The notes under the pieces are model-generated. The model was given only the letters and a program-made list of their open reading frames with translations, was not told the DNA's origin and made no database searches. 64,000 nt of DNA from Atopsyche davidsoni. Lineage: Eukaryota > Arthropoda > Insecta > Trichoptera > Hydrobiosidae. The translations under genes were made by a program, and so were the position numbers. Of the stretch, positions 23,805 through 36,529 are shown piece by piece (within the stretch, counting starts at the first letter, position 1; every line of letters begins with the position of its first letter). The stretch is from assembly GCA_022113835.1 (NCBI GenBank), contig JAILWY010000012.1, forward strand, positions 7,130,001 to 7,194,000, in the 5' to 3' direction.

Positions 23805-24075
23805 CTACACTCGGGAAAAAAAAGTACAAATGCAGCGGGAGAAATACTCGAATCCGAATCGCGCGAAGCAGCGCACCCCGCCAAAACCAAAACTGGGGGA
23901 AATAGAATATCCGGGGTTTATTTTTAAACACGCCGCCGGATGTGGCGGGCGGCCATAACTTGTTGTCGCCGGGTTCCGGTCGCACGTCCCGCATCGCCGC
24001 GCCCCGCAGCCGCACGCGGTGCGCGATGCCGCATGGAGGAATATCTTGAGCATCCACGGTCGAGAGCAAAGCTCC
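23805..24075. other. CpG-rich island
   Basis: Dense CG around 23940-24060 (CCCGCATCGCCGCGCCCC). Two overlapping minus-strand frames (23713-24087, 23805-24095) give unrelated translations, so neither is trusted. Confidence 0.4.
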
Positions 24076-24239
24076 ATGAATCCACATTTAATCATTAATT
24101 CGCAATAAATTCATTTATAAACTATGTTTTTTTTTTTTTATATATAGGTTTGGTACCTTGCTTATTATGTACAAGGTTTGTCGTTACAATTTGGGGAAAC
24201 TTTCCAAACTAGTCGATCGAATTGATCTATATATGGGAG

Positions 24240-24625
24240 TGACTGAAGCTACACCCCCTGGTATATCTTCTTTATGGTTCCGATGACACGTTTCAAGAAG
24301 CCATCCAGTGACTTCATCAACTGAGGGTGTCTCGCCACTGACTACAGGTCATCCAGGCACAGGCCTTCCTGTCAGCATTGGCTCTCCAGTTGGTGTCTCT
24401 GAAGACCAAAGATGGGGCATGAACCCACAAGGTGGATCACTGTTTGTGGAGTAATATCATCACAAGGGCATGTGTCGTCGCTCGTCAAGTGGAACCTGCG
24501 GAGATAGCTTCTCATCGCTCCATGACCCGTTAGAAGCTGAGTTGATTCAAAGCTAATCCCGCAGGTATTCCTGTATACAGCGGCGTCCGTAACAGAATCA
24601 AAGAACACCTTAAAAGTGAGGATTG
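24240..24625 (-). pseudogene. LINE ORF2 C-terminus (after RNase H, CCHC motif)
   Basis: Reading down the minus strand from about 24620, the frame gives TDAAVYRNTCGISFESTQLL, then TGHGAMRSYLRRFHL and CPCDDITPQTVIHLVGSC. The TGHG block after RNase H and the C-X1-C-X9-H-X4-C knuckle are typical of R1/jockey/I-type non-LTR retrotransposons. A second frame further down (SVARHPQLMKSLDGFLKRVI) continues the C-terminus after stops. The reverse transcriptase and endonuclease are absent. The fragment ends next to a foldback copy starting at 24642. Confidence 0.7.
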
Positions 24626-24641
24626 TGATATTATTAATAAT

Positions 24642-24840
24642 AAATTCAATATTTTTGACAGAGAGTACTTGGTGGAATTCCATTTTAATATTTTTGAGTA
24701 AAATACTTGAGTGATTTTCCACATGTTCGTTTTTATTTGTGACCGGTTTCGCCAACCTTTCACCTTGGCGAAATAAACAATCACGTCACAAATAAAAACG
24801 AACATGTGGAAAATCACTCAAGTATTTTACTCAAAAATAC
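24642..24840. mobile_element. Hammerhead-like foldback family, copy 3
   Basis: Begins AAATTCAATATTTTTGACAG and GTACTTGGTGGAATTCC, then a perfect 55-bp inverted repeat (24689-24743 with 24785-24839). The 41-nt spacer holds CGGTTTCGCCAACC...TTGGCGAAA. Stem II and the GAAA are visible, but the UUGAUAA box and ACCGGT are disturbed on the right side. No clear target duplication was found. Confidence 0.9.
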
Positions 24841-24934
24841 TCGTAGTTCAAAATATTTTGAACGTTGAAATTACGAATTTGTTTTAAAGAATATAAATAT
24901 TTCTAGAACATTTATTTACAAGTAAGGTGCATAT

Positions 24935-25085
24935 AGGGGGATTTGAATAAGGAGACTTACGTGGATGCGGAATTCACGCGAGTGGCTGGAAATCGGAAGC
25001 ACGGCCGAATTAGTGAGACTGACCCAGGATAGGAATATCTTTGATAAAATGGTCACCAATCTCTGATGAGGAGAAACAATAGATG
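24935..25085 (+). mobile_element. LINE 3'-end fragment (plus)
   Basis: CGTGGATGCGGAATTCACGC, GTGGCTGGAAATCGGAAGCA and TGGTCACCAATCTCTGATGA match the tail of the minus-strand copies at 26.6 and 39.5 kb in reverse orientation. Confidence 0.65.
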
Positions 25086-25854
25086 AAAAGGATGATGTTA
25101 TTATTAACAAAATTAGAAGTTAAATAATTTATTACTATATGTTTCCTTAGTGACATTATATTATAATTTTTAATAATATTAAATAGTTTAATTTATAAAG
25201 ATTTTAGAGCAGCCTCTTAACATTATAGCCTTCTTGATATTTAAGAGACAAGACCTTCCCAAGAAAATGCAGAGTTGCACCTATATTTTAAGCTGTGTTA
25301 ATGTATGTTGAATACATTTTATTTCCATAAAACAACGCGAATTTAAAATTCTTCTCGTGGTGTGCCTTCGCTTTTGATAAGCCAAGATGTTTGCACAATA
25401 CATACATTTTTATATCATAAAATAATGTGCAATACACTTTCAAGTATCAATTTATTTGATAATTAAAAATATACTATGTTTTATACACAGCCATTTAATC
25501 CACCAATAAACATTTAACATACATTAAACAAGAATCTTGCCTCGCAAAATAAACAATATTTTGTATTTAAATATGAATGTTCTATTACTATTCAATTTCT
25601 TTGTATGTGTATATTTTTAATTTTTAAAAAAACTTTGTTGTAAACTATTAATTTGCAAACGAATCAAAAAACTTAGTGCATTTAAACAGATATCAACTCT
25701 TATTTGAATAAAATCTCAAATATATCAAAATTGAACAAAAATGATAAAATAAAACCATAAATTTCATGTTTCGTTTTAAAAATATATTTCACGACATAAC
25801 TTATTGCTCTTCAAAAATACCATAACAAATCTATTTTACAACTTTTCTAAAACG

Positions 25855-26070
25855 CGCCCAATTCGAAAAAAAATCCGGCCGAAAAAATGGAAGAGCAAAG
25901 AAGAGTTTGAGACCGCCGGCAGTTAGAAATAGATCCCCGCAGAACACCTTGATAAAAGTTCCGGCGGAGTGCATGCTCCTGGCAGCGGTGAAATAGTGGG
26001 GGCGACTGGAACACGGCCCCGCTCCTGGGGACGACAGCCCGAGCTATGGACCCACCCCGGCTCCTGAAGG
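25855..26070. other. GC-rich island
   Basis: GAGACCGCCGGCAG, GTTCCGGCGGAGTGCATGC and CGGCCCCGCTCCTGGGG lie in an AT-rich setting without a frame. Confidence 0.35.
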
Positions 26071-26269
26071 CCTGATATTTTATTATTTTATTTCAATACA
26101 AAACCAACTGCTCCAGAAAACTCCATCCCATCTGAAATCTATGTAAAAATCAATTTATCAAATTAATCTTTAAATTTCTTACGCAGTCTGTTTTGAGCAG
26201 CATAAAATTCTCGTAATATCCTTTATCGATATTTGATTCTGTATAAATAAATTATTATTTTCCTTTTCT

Positions 26270-26580
26270 GGTTGATGACCGTTTCATCGGTCGTGCTTCC
26301 GGTTTTCACCCACTCGCGTGAATTTCGCACCCACGTAAGTTTCCTCCTCCCAGTGCCTCTTTTTCCTTAGATTTTTTCTTGGACAATCAGCTATGTGCTA
26401 TGGGATGCTATATTGTTTCGAAAAATGTGATCAAAATAGGAGATACAGGACTTCTCTTTATTTGCGCATTCTATGCAAGACTCTTATTCGTGACGCGGTC
26501 AACCCATGATATTTTAGGAATTCTTCTATTAAACCACATTTCAAACAGATTAATTCTATGCATTGTAGCTGTCTTAAGTG
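26270..26580 (-). mobile_element. LINE 3'-end fragment, second tandem copy
   Basis: Same block order as the neighbouring 26585-27000 copy: the CACTCGCGTGAATTTCGC tail side, AATCAGCTATGTGCTATGGG, TTTGCGCATTCTATGCAAGA and TGACGCGGTCAACCCATG. It is also minus-strand. Two truncated copies of one family therefore lie head to tail. Confidence 0.65.
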
Positions 26581-26584
26581 TCCA

Positions 26585-27000
26585 AAATATAGTATTTTCT
26601 TCTTTTGTTACCTCTCCTCATAGGAAGTTGGTGACAATTTCCTTGAACTTGTCTCGGCTGCACTTCCGATCTCCAGCCACTGGCGCAAATTCCGTATCCA
26701 CGTGAACTTCCTTCTTCCAATTCCCCTTTTTTTTGTACAATCAGCTGAAGGATGCCATACTTATTGTTGCGAAAAATGTGGCCAAAATATGAGACCTTTC
26801 GCTTCTTTACCAACATCAAGAGTTTCATTTCTTTATGCATTCTGTGCAATACTCTTTGTGACGCGATCAACCGATGGTATCTTAAAGATTCTCCTATATA
26901 GCCACATTTCAAACGCTTCAATTCTTCGTATAGTAGCGGTCTTGAGTGTCTAGGCTTCAATTCCATAAAGGAAAACTGAGACGACATAACACTTTGATAT
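26585..27000 (-). pseudogene. LINE ORF2 C-terminal fragment
   Basis: The minus-strand frame reads VLHRMHKEMKLLMLVKKRKV, then SYFGHIFRNNKYGILQLIVQ. This is the block after the reverse transcriptase domain in a widespread arthropod non-LTR family (usual pattern: evLrRm...K+.YfGHi.Rn.+y.iLqLi.qGK). Upstream, VMSSQFSFMELK corresponds to the normal YxxSvLLYG...WTLK block after frameshifts. It is 5'-truncated and inactive. The tail matches the fragments at 20.0, 24.9, 39.5 and 61.6 kb. Confidence 0.8.
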
Positions 27001-27230
27001 ATAAAGTATAGCATGAGAAGCACTTAAAAATTTCGATAAAAATATACATTGAAATAAAAATCTGTAGGCGGTTTATGGGGCTGATTTTTTATAAGCATTT
27101 AAGTGAGTATAAATATATATTTTTTACCCCAATTTTTCTGCATCGTATAAATCTCACACTCAGCAATAAGTCCACTCAGTACCAGGAGGCACATAAATTT
27201 ATTCATTCTTCCCCGAAGTGATCGCCGTAC

Positions 27231-27390
27231 CTCGGATATTAGCTCGCCCTGCCGACCGCGAGTAAACATGTCTCCCTGGTCGTGCACAGACATGGCCGCG
27301 ACTCCGAATGTGCTGATTTTCTCACCGACGGGCATCCTCAGATACTTCCTGGCTCCACCCATTCCCTGGGGACACAAGAAACTTCGACGC
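27231..27390 (-). CDS. Possible coding exon, product unrecognised
   Basis: The minus-strand frame reads SFLCPQGMGGARKYLRMPVG, then EKISTFGVAAMSVHDQGDMF and TRGRQGELISE. It follows an acceptor AATATTGTAG at 27391 and ends at AG|GTACGG, giving a 160-nt exon. Third positions are richer in G/C than second positions, as in the OBP exons. No protein family was recognised, and no partner exons were found. The whole open frame is 142 codons, one of the longest in the window, and lies in a GC-richer patch, so chance is a real alternative. Confidence 0.3.
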
Positions 27391-27539
27391 CTACAATATT
27401 CAATGTTTTCATAATAGTTCACTCCACGCGAATTCCTGGTATTTTTACAATAATACAACATCTTTTTATTGTGTATTTTTCTTTTTAAAAGCATTGAAAA
27501 AAAAATGTGATTCTCACCACGATTCACTCCTTTTTATTT

Positions 27540-30500
27540 TATTATTACAGTTATATATTTTTTTATTTACATTGTAATTCTCGCCACGATTTCACAACTA
27601 TCAACATTATGTAAGTAATTCGAAATATTTCTACTGTTAAAAATAACATATCGGTATTTTAATAAATAAAATATACTCAATTCATGTGTTAGCAAATTCA
27701 TTTAAGATGTTTGAGTTCTCGTTCAAAACGCTTTCGATGAATATTCTTCGAATTCCTTGAATATTTTTATATAAAAGCTACAAAAAATAATCATAAAACA
27801 CAATCACACTATGAAGTTACTTATATATAGTAAATCATTTTTTTAACACTACAAACAGCAGATTATTTAAACAAATATATGCATTCAAAGTTTATAAAAT
27901 TTTGGTGTCAAAATTTAAAGTTTTAACTTCTTACTGTCAGGTGATTTGATACTACCTGTGGTGGACGATAAAAGAAGGTGAAAAAACTAAGGTGACTCCG
28001 GGCGGCAATTATGTTGAAGTGCGTCATGGGGTTTATGCCTTTATTCTGTTTAGTGTTTATTGTTTGGGAGATGTTGATTGTTTCATGTTAAAAGGGTTTA
28101 TTGAATCACTGAGGTCTTATCTGAATTCCCAGGAAGATTGACATAATGCTGAAGATATCGTAGCGAGTATTTATTTAATATATATACTATACATTGTGTT
28201 GGCTATTTTAAAATAATGTGGAAAGCGGACTATTTTTACATAATTTAAAATTTTTAGAGATATTCAACTATTTTCGCTTTTTATTATTGTATAAATATGC
28301 AAACAGAATTTTTTTTAATGCATAAAAAAATAATAAGTTTATAATCTATCAATACGTCACACAGGTTGTGTAAATCATTGACGCTATTTGATACTAACAA
28401 ACTTTAATAAAAAAATGGTTTTTACTTTCCAATCAGAATCGATAATATACCACATCAAATTGCTTTAAAACACGATTACGACTAAAAAGACAGCATCTGA
28501 TTTAGACGGCCATTATTAAATCGTTTTCATGCTTCTTTTGCGACTGCATTGAGTATCTGTCTATTCTTTGTTGAGCATATTTGCCTTTATTTTTCAAATC
28601 AAACAATATAAATAATCATTTTAAAAAAAATCAATGCAACATTTTCTAAATTGAATTTTAAATTTGAAGATTTATCGTTGTTGATTTTTACCAGCGATTT
28701 CAAAATATTTTATCTAAAATTCATATTTTCTTTTCATTCTTTTGTTCATTAATATTTACACGAGTTTCGAATGACATGTTTATAAAAAATATATTTAAGC
28801 AAATAAACTGCAGACATTCAATTTTCAATCACAACTTTGAAACGCAATATTCTAGGCCGTGAAGGTTTGAGAAATGATATTTCAGATATCAAACAAGATG
28901 AAGTAAAAATTGAGAAAAAGGGACTCGCGTCTCGGAGTTTCCCAAATTGATTATTCTCGTAATGTTTTTTTAAAATAGCTGAAAAGTCTTCGGTTTTTCC
29001 GTTTAATCTTTCAGTGGACATTCTCTTAAAGTTCCACGCCCGACACAGCTGCAGAGTAATTTTCGTTCGGCTAACACAGAAAAAAGTAATATTTCACACT
29101 GCGACAAACAAGCGGCATAACTCGTTATTCATTAAGCGAAAAAGGCTTTCCCCGTTTCTGAGGAAAACTTTTGATGTTCGCGGAGCTCGAACATGATTTT
29201 TCTCTTTAGAAACACGGAAAAACATCCTATATTTGAAATTCTATAATTTTTTTTTTAAACGACGTAAGTCCGCCATGTTTCTTCGCTGTGTATTATTGAT
29301 ACTCTTTATAAGTAAAGATATTGTGAATATATAAATTAAATTTCAAATCCCGAATTAAAGATGTTTTTTTTATTTTTAGTAAATCAAAAAACACTTATTT
29401 GAAGAATTTTCGATAAACCATAATATAAATTACGAAAAAATTTATCTTATGAGGTATTTCATTGCTTATTCACGTTAAAAATGTGCAAAGCGAATGTTGC
29501 ATCTCGATTAACTAAATTACTAAAAGATAATTTTATAAAGAAGATAATATTTTATTAATTTTTGTGGGGTTTTCTATTCTTTTTTTTAATTTTTAATCAT
29601 AAAATTTCTTTTTTTTTTTTTTCATCAAGAGCATCTTTTGAGAGGATCGAAACCAGGTACAAATATCCTACTGACTTTATAATTAAAGACATACGCTCTC
29701 ATACGATCGAAATCAATATGGACACCTGAAATAATTTTCACCACATTATCAAACGAATTTAAAAGATTTTACGAAAAATATTCATATATTGAATAAACAT
29801 CTTTTTTAATATTTTATGATTTGTATGGTTTTCTTCCCTTAGCATTTTTTATCAATGATAAATAAAAAATATTTGAATAAAATAATTAACAATGTGACAT
29901 ACAAAATTTAACTATATGGTCAGTACATTTAAAAAATATGTTTTTTTTAACCACAGAACAATGTCATAGTACAGCAGCATAAAAACCAGTATCCAATTTC
30001 AACTGCTATATATTACAGGGTCATATTTATTTAAATTATGCATGTTTCCCTTCTGTTGCGCGGCTCGCTTCGTCTCTGTCTTCGATAAGGGAGTTCGCAG
30101 AGCTGCTGCAGTAAATATTTCATTTTTACAAGTTCTTTTGCACAAAAAGAAGATAATTGATGGAGCGCTCGAGCTCACGCCTGGACAAGGTGCAACTAAA
30201 TGAGACAAATGCATCACGGTTAGTTAACTACCGAACAACCCGGTTATCTTTGACGTGCATTAATGTTAAATACAACCGACCATTTGTTTGCAGTCAAACG
30301 TTTTTGGTTTTGGTAAAACATTTTCCATTCTACATACATATTAAAAAAATAAGACGTTTTTAAATGGCTACGTTTAACTGACTTCATTTGCACGTAAACG
30401 TCTATTTAATTTTTTGTTGAAAGTTCACAGAAATAAGACATTACATTTACTTGAATTTTATGAAAAATAAATTTATCAATTAAAAATAAAAATATGAATA

Positions 30501-31140
30501 TTCTTATACATTATATAATTTTGGTAATGTTAACTAAGGGATAAAGTACGAGCTTATTTCTAATAGTATTTGTATTATACGTATTACAAGTATACGTGTA
30601 CTATACAAATAATTTTATCCTTTTTAAATGATTATTTGTAATAGGTTTAGATATAGAAGTAAAAAAATAATCATGTTTGATACACTTCTTTAAAAAATTG
30701 TCTGGCCATAAAATCGATATCCTGAATGTTTTTGTATATTCATGCCAACATACAAGTGTATATAATAACATAAAAAGCATACTCGATATATATATATATA
30801 CATATAACAATGAAGAGAATTCAGAAAAGAGAGGACAATTTAAATGAAAGTAAAACGAAAACATCCTTGTAATATATGAAGAGATAATATATGAAAATAT
30901 TTTATATTTTTCATGTAAATTGATGAGAGAGTTGCTTAAAATATTTAATTAATATTTTATGAAGTTTATCTGATATTGAACTAGAGATAACAGTAAGCTC
31001 TAACATAATTCAGCTAATTCTTATGAGAAATTCATCGGGAATCTATGAACTCACAAAGCGTAAGAATAAAGATAAATCTTATAATATTGAACTTATTAAC
31101 TGCGGAAAAAATCTGGAGAATGCTATGAGAAGTATATAAG
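27540..31140. other. AT-rich DNA, no gene seen
   Basis: Only short composition-driven frames (28818-29021 minus, 29014-29196 plus, 29999-30217 minus, 30601-30864 minus). An (AT)n run lies at about 30786-30800. Confidence 0.6.
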
Positions 31141-31149
31141 TCAAACAGA

Positions 31150-31445
31150 TAAATCTATTGAAGCAAGACGGAAGACCACGGCCGCTAATTTTTAGCATCA
31201 TAAAGCTCTTAGCGCAAGAAGGACGGCCATATTTTTATCCCATTACGACTAATACGCCATGTCCTGCGATGATATACACCGCCACTCCTATATTATAATG
31301 AAACTTTTGGCCAGAATGTTATCACTCAGGCGGCAAGAGACGCGGGGGGCGCAATAAAAATGATTTGTACCATAACTTGTAGATGCGCTCCCGATTATCA
31401 ACGCTCGCAACTTACCGGCCGCAATTCGACACTCAGAACCCGTGA
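31150..31445. other. GC-richer island
   Basis: Includes GAAGACCACGGCCGC, GGCGGCAAGAGACGCGGGG and CTTACCGGCCGCAATTCG. Frames are broken in all readings. Confidence 0.35.
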
Positions 31446-31459
31446 CCCACCACCATGTT

Positions 31460-34400
31460 CTGACCAAAATTGAATCAACTTTTAATGGTGTTATGTAAAA
31501 TCATCTGCCAAACTACCAAACCATGTTTTTAATAGCAAAACGGAAGACACCCAACGTCATTTAATCTTAACATACAACATAAATTTAAAAAAAAAAAAAA
31601 AAACATCATAAAAAGAAACAAGTGAAAAGCTGTTGCTATAATTAAATTTATTTATAAATTGTGTAATTTTGTTTAAAAAGGTCCCAAATTCTTAAGGAAA
31701 TATATAATATATAGATACAATACATGCTTAGATTCAAATCTTTCAAGAACAATTTATGTTATGTTATTTGATATTATAAAAGCCTAAAATGTCAAAACAG
31801 CTGCGATAAATTTTTGTATATCTTCTTTTGTTTCAAACAACTACATCTAAAATAATGATAATATTAAAACAGGTATTTTTGTAACTTTCAGTTTATTGAA
31901 TCAACCAACTATTAAAAACCTTTAAATTGATTCGATAAATTTATTTCGGAGAACTTTTCGTGTTTTCCATGGAGACATCCTCAGTAGAATCAAATATGGT
32001 TTCGTCGCCATCTTAGATAAGGTTTTGTGGGCACTTTTCGCGGGCTATGTAATCACCATGGGGTGGAATAAGGGATGTCCCGTTTTGCATTAATTTTTAA
32101 TGTTTATAGGCCTACTTGGAAACATTGTGTGAATAGGTTATCTGAAGACAGTTTTTACGCGAAAAAAGCAATGCGGCTGAAAATTGTAATTTGAGTAATA
32201 AATCAAACGACAAAACATCTAACATCTGCGCTCTGCTGTGCTAGCTTTTTTAATAAACAATTTTTTTTAGATACACTACAAAATTTCTAAATTAGATTAT
32301 ATTCTAAAAACAAGTAAGGATGTGTGTTTAAATTTTTGTGTATTAACCTCATATTTACTTTATTCAAATAATAGTTAAACGTTTTAAAATATATTAATTA
32401 AATTGAAAGTAATCAATTATAAAGCTACTCTTGCACTTTTAGCTAAAATAACAGAGGAGCGATAACATCTTTAAAATGTCTTGAGCTGTGTCCTGTGCAA
32501 TTACATATCCAAGCGGGGAAATTCTCGCAGCTCCCTTACGTTTAATGTTTTTGCGAACATAACACAACATACAGAATTTCTGCTTTCGCCACGTCAGAGG
32601 TAATATCTGTTATAATAGCCAGAGAACACAAGACGTATTACCCGAACAAAATAGTAAACAAAGAGTATTCGTAACTTGGTAACAATACTTTCATAGACAC
32701 AAAAACAATACAAGTACTGCATACCATTATAGTATTGATTAAACAATTCCAAAAAAAATTTAATAACATAATCCGATTAAATTATTTTTGTAAAATTGTA
32801 TATTTGTTACAAAAAATACTTTGTCTTTTTATTTTCAGATATATTGAAAAAATATTACCAATTGAGCCAGTTCATCAAATGGCCTTAAAATAAACAATGA
32901 GAGATTCAGTATATTAAACGGTTGAAACCTCTCATAATTGTGTAATTATGAATATATTGGTTTTTTTTCATATTGTCTCTATTACAAAAAATAATTTTTG
33001 TTCTGCAGTATAAACGAGATTTTTATTATCTATTTGTTGGGAAAGTTTTTAGCAGAGGCTTTTGCGTTTAAGCTCCTAGATTATTGATTGCTTGGGTATT
33101 AAGGGATCGTAAAGGCTTACTCGTCTTGTGAAACGCGACAATTCGTTTAGCGATGATCGAGAAAGATAAAAAAATGCTAACGGTTGTTTTACCCAAAGTC
33201 AGACATTTACACTACCGTGCCAAGTTATTATATCAAATTATAATAGAATATAAAATATATCTTTTTGAGACGACCAATATTCTGTAAATGTGAATTATAT
33301 GGAAAATAGTTACAATTAATGAATCTATTATGTTTAATTGTTCAATTAATTACTAAAATGTAATTGTGATCAACGAACCAATTTAGATATTACTTCTATA
33401 CATTTGGCTAATATTATAAGTCTATTGAAAGACGCCTATCGATTAGACTTGTACGCTATGTGCTTAAACACATATTATGTTCAAGTTTGATAGTAAATTC
33501 TTAAAGTCACGTTAATTTTTAATTTTTTAAAAAGTCATGAGCACAGTTCGGTGGTCGCTGTAGTTCGGTTCGGTACATGCCATACATCGTGGCTTAAGGC
33601 GCGAAATGAGGATGCGTGTAGATAAGAACAACCATTAATGGAATTTGAAATAGGCCCCCGTAATATATTCATGAAAGAATACACGGTGGTTTATTTTAAT
33701 ACCCGGGAGGCAGGGTGTGTATGAAAAAGCACCAAAATGTATGAATTATGTAGAAAAAATATGAATCTCTAATGAAAACTTTTACAACCCCAAAATTTAA
33801 GGTAACTCTGATGCTGCATAATCACGAAATAAGTTTATTTTTATTTTTGTACTCTGAAAGCCTGACACATACATGGAACTGTAAAGAAAGCGTTGAAAAT
33901 ATGCAGTCTAGCTTTAAAAAAGCAAAACACAGTATTATAATTTGTTAAAAAATTCCACGTAATTTAAAATATGTATTAAAAATATGCACATTAGTTGAAT
34001 CATCTAGTTATTCAAAAATGAAAAAATATTCAATCAATAATAATGTTAAACTGAATAAAATTGCTAAAACATTCATTAATGCAAGCCAGAAGTGCTTTTT
34101 GATTAACCTCGTTCTGCATTGTATCTGCAAATTACTAGCAGAGAACCAACCAAGAAGCAGTTATCTTCTGACTAATAAATAACAACAATTAATATGTTAT
34201 TATCGCATATTGCAACAATACCCTCACCACATAAATTATGCCAACAAAACTGTTTGGGGAAGAAAACAACACAATACCTAATGGAAATCTCACCGGAGCC
34301 ATTGTTGCTACAACTACGATAGATAAAAAGGGCTTTATGTTCTAAGTTTTTTTTTGTTTCGCTGAATTAATATCAGATCAGTAAAGTTTTTTTATGGTAA

Positions 34401-34850
34401 AGAAATAAAGAATCTATTCTCGCTACAATAAACAATATTTTGTATCCTGGCACATTGATTTTAATGACAATAAAATATATTTATTTCTGTATGGGTCATG
34501 AAATTTATTTGCTCTTCAATAAATACCTTTCTTTATTGTATATACACATTCAATATATAAATATAGTATTAATAAATCTATTATAAATATATATATAACT
34601 ATAAATTCGGCAATTAGTAAAATAATACATATTAAATCAAAATTATAAAGCTTTAAATTTAAATGCTATAAAAATCATCAAGAGGCTTTAAAAATTTATT
34701 TAGTTTGTCAGCGCTGTCACTTTTTTCGGCTTTTCATAATGAATCTGAATGTGAGTTTAATCAGTCGCTGTCACAAAAGCTTACGTTAACTATAAGTTTT
34801 TAAAACCTTCCCTTCACGTAGTTGTTATTGGTCCAATTATCCCTTCAATT
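31460..34850. other. AT-rich DNA with one weak GC patch
   Basis: A modest island lies at 33540-33720. An A16 run lies at about 31590. Nothing else was recognised. Confidence 0.6.
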
Positions 34851-34914
34851 ATCACTACGCAAACAGCCTTGATCCCTGATTAACTTAGGATTTGCATTTC
34901 AGGACGAAGACAGA

Positions 34915-34980
34915 GTAATCTAACTCTGAGTCGCAAATCAATGATACTAACCACTAAGTAAATAAGCCAATTCTACTACT
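34915..34980 (-). pseudogene. Degenerate tRNA-derived (SINE-like) fragment
   Basis: The minus strand reads TTAGTGGTTAGTATC, close to an A-box/D-arm, then a 5-bp stem CAGAG/CTCTG around TTAGATTA that resembles a T arm. The anticodon arm is not recognisable. Confidence 0.3.
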
Positions 34981-35481
34981 GATATGCTTATATGCAGACA
35001 CTGGATCCATTTGGCCATTAATCTGGAATGATAGCAACGCCAATCCCGGAACAGGCCTGCTTGCTTGCCACGTAATCAAGATCTTCCTATAAATGACTTC
35101 AGGAAGCTGTTTTGGTGATGTGTAACAGGATCTGTTAGATCATTGCACCTTAACCACAACGCTTGACTCGGATGATATTGCATGATAAGTGTCATCGTGT
35201 TCACGAATAGAATATATTAAATATATAAATATATTATACCTTAAGAAAAATCAATGGTTTGCAAAATAAAATCAATAACTATTAGAAATATGCTAAGAAT
35301 AAAATATTTTTGTAACAAAGAACGTTTGCCTCGAGGTTTAATACTTGAATAAATATGTGCAAAAAATTACAGAGTATATAGATAAAATTAAATATACGTT
35401 TCCTGAGAAAGTTTCACTAAGATATAATTATTATTTCAAACATACATACAATTAAGTACGATTTTCCGCTTGGCCAATTAG

Positions 35482-35653
35482 GAAGAAACTCCCGCCCGGG
35501 TACGAGTGTGGCTTTATATGTACATCTGAAGAAGCGACTGTCAAGCTCCACCTGCAAGGGAAACTTCTGTGGAAGTTGGCGAATTCAAAGACTCCGATAA
35601 CTGCCTGGCAGAAGTTGGTGTTGGGAGATATTATCTCGTCAGCAGGTATTGAC
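35482..35653 (+). CDS. Possible terminal exon, product unrecognised
   Basis: After an acceptor CTTGGCCAATTAG the frame reads KKLPPGYECGFICTSEEATV, then KLHLQGKLLWKLANSKTPIT, AWQKLVLGDIISSAGID and a stop at 35651-35653. The patch is GC-richer than its surroundings, with mixed third-position use. It ends 100 bp before a foldback copy, so it may be transposon-derived. No family was recognised. Confidence 0.25.
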
Positions 35654-35763
35654 TAACTACCGCCACCGCAGGAACCTATTTTCTTTCAATGCCGCTAATT
35701 TGGTGTGTACGTGAGTCTTGGGTACACATCGAAATTAGTGTAAATTAGACTTTTACAGAAATA

Positions 35764-35924
35764 TTTTTGAATAAAATACTTGAGTGATTTTCCACATTTT
35801 TATTTTTATTAGTGACCGGTTTCGCCAACCTTTCACGTTGGCATTATCAAACAGAGACAAGTATTTTATTCAAAAATATTAAAATGGAATTCCACCAAGT
35901 ACTCTCTAACAAAAATATTGAATT
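35764..35924 (-). mobile_element. Hammerhead-like foldback family, copy 4
   Basis: Flanked by a perfect 13-bp duplication TTTTACAGAAATA (35751-35763, 35925-35937). The minus strand reads TTGATAA, one U, the hairpin GCCAAC/GTTGGC with a GTGAAAG loop, GAAA, then ACCGGT and C. The right arm is short (AAGTATTTTATTCAAAAATA), followed by the shared tail TGGAATTCCACCAAGTACTC. Confidence 0.85.
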
Positions 35925-36529
35925 TTTTACAGAAATAATAGAAGTGTAAAATTATTCCAACAAACTTTTTTCAAATATTTAAGTGTGTTTTTATTCTTTA
36001 AAAATATAAATAATTCTGATATATATTTTAAAGAAACTCTTGTTCCACTATCTCAAATTTGTTTGATATGGTAAATAAAACTACAATATTTTGAATATTA
36101 AATCAGAAAGGTCTACTTTTTAGAGGCATGCAATGCCTCGCATGCGTTCCAATATGAATTCATTTTCGATAAATTTTATTACTTCAAATTGCCAAATAAT
36201 TTATGACGAATTAAATATTCATCGTGCTAAAATAAAAAAAAAGTCACAGCTGCTGCCACCGTGCTTTTTTCTAACTTAACATTATTTAATACGGTATTAT
36301 TATTAGATAAAATAAATGCCTAAAAATTAGGACTAACTGCTAAACTTTTACTAACACTGAAAATTTTGAGTGCATTTGAAACCCAATCTGGTTCAAAGAG
36401 CGAAAAAAAACGAGCGGAAGAAATGAAAATAACACAGCGTCAATTTTACATAGCCGCAAAGAGGAAATATAATCACGAGTCTCCAAGTTTTATCACGCAG
36501 TTGGGTACAATTTTGAATATTGCCTTCAA

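Noticed and set aside
23713..24095. Two overlapping minus-strand frames of 124 and 96 codons
   Set aside because: They lie in a CpG-rich island in different frames, lack family resemblance and end in AT-rich noise; stop codons are simply rare in GC-rich DNA.
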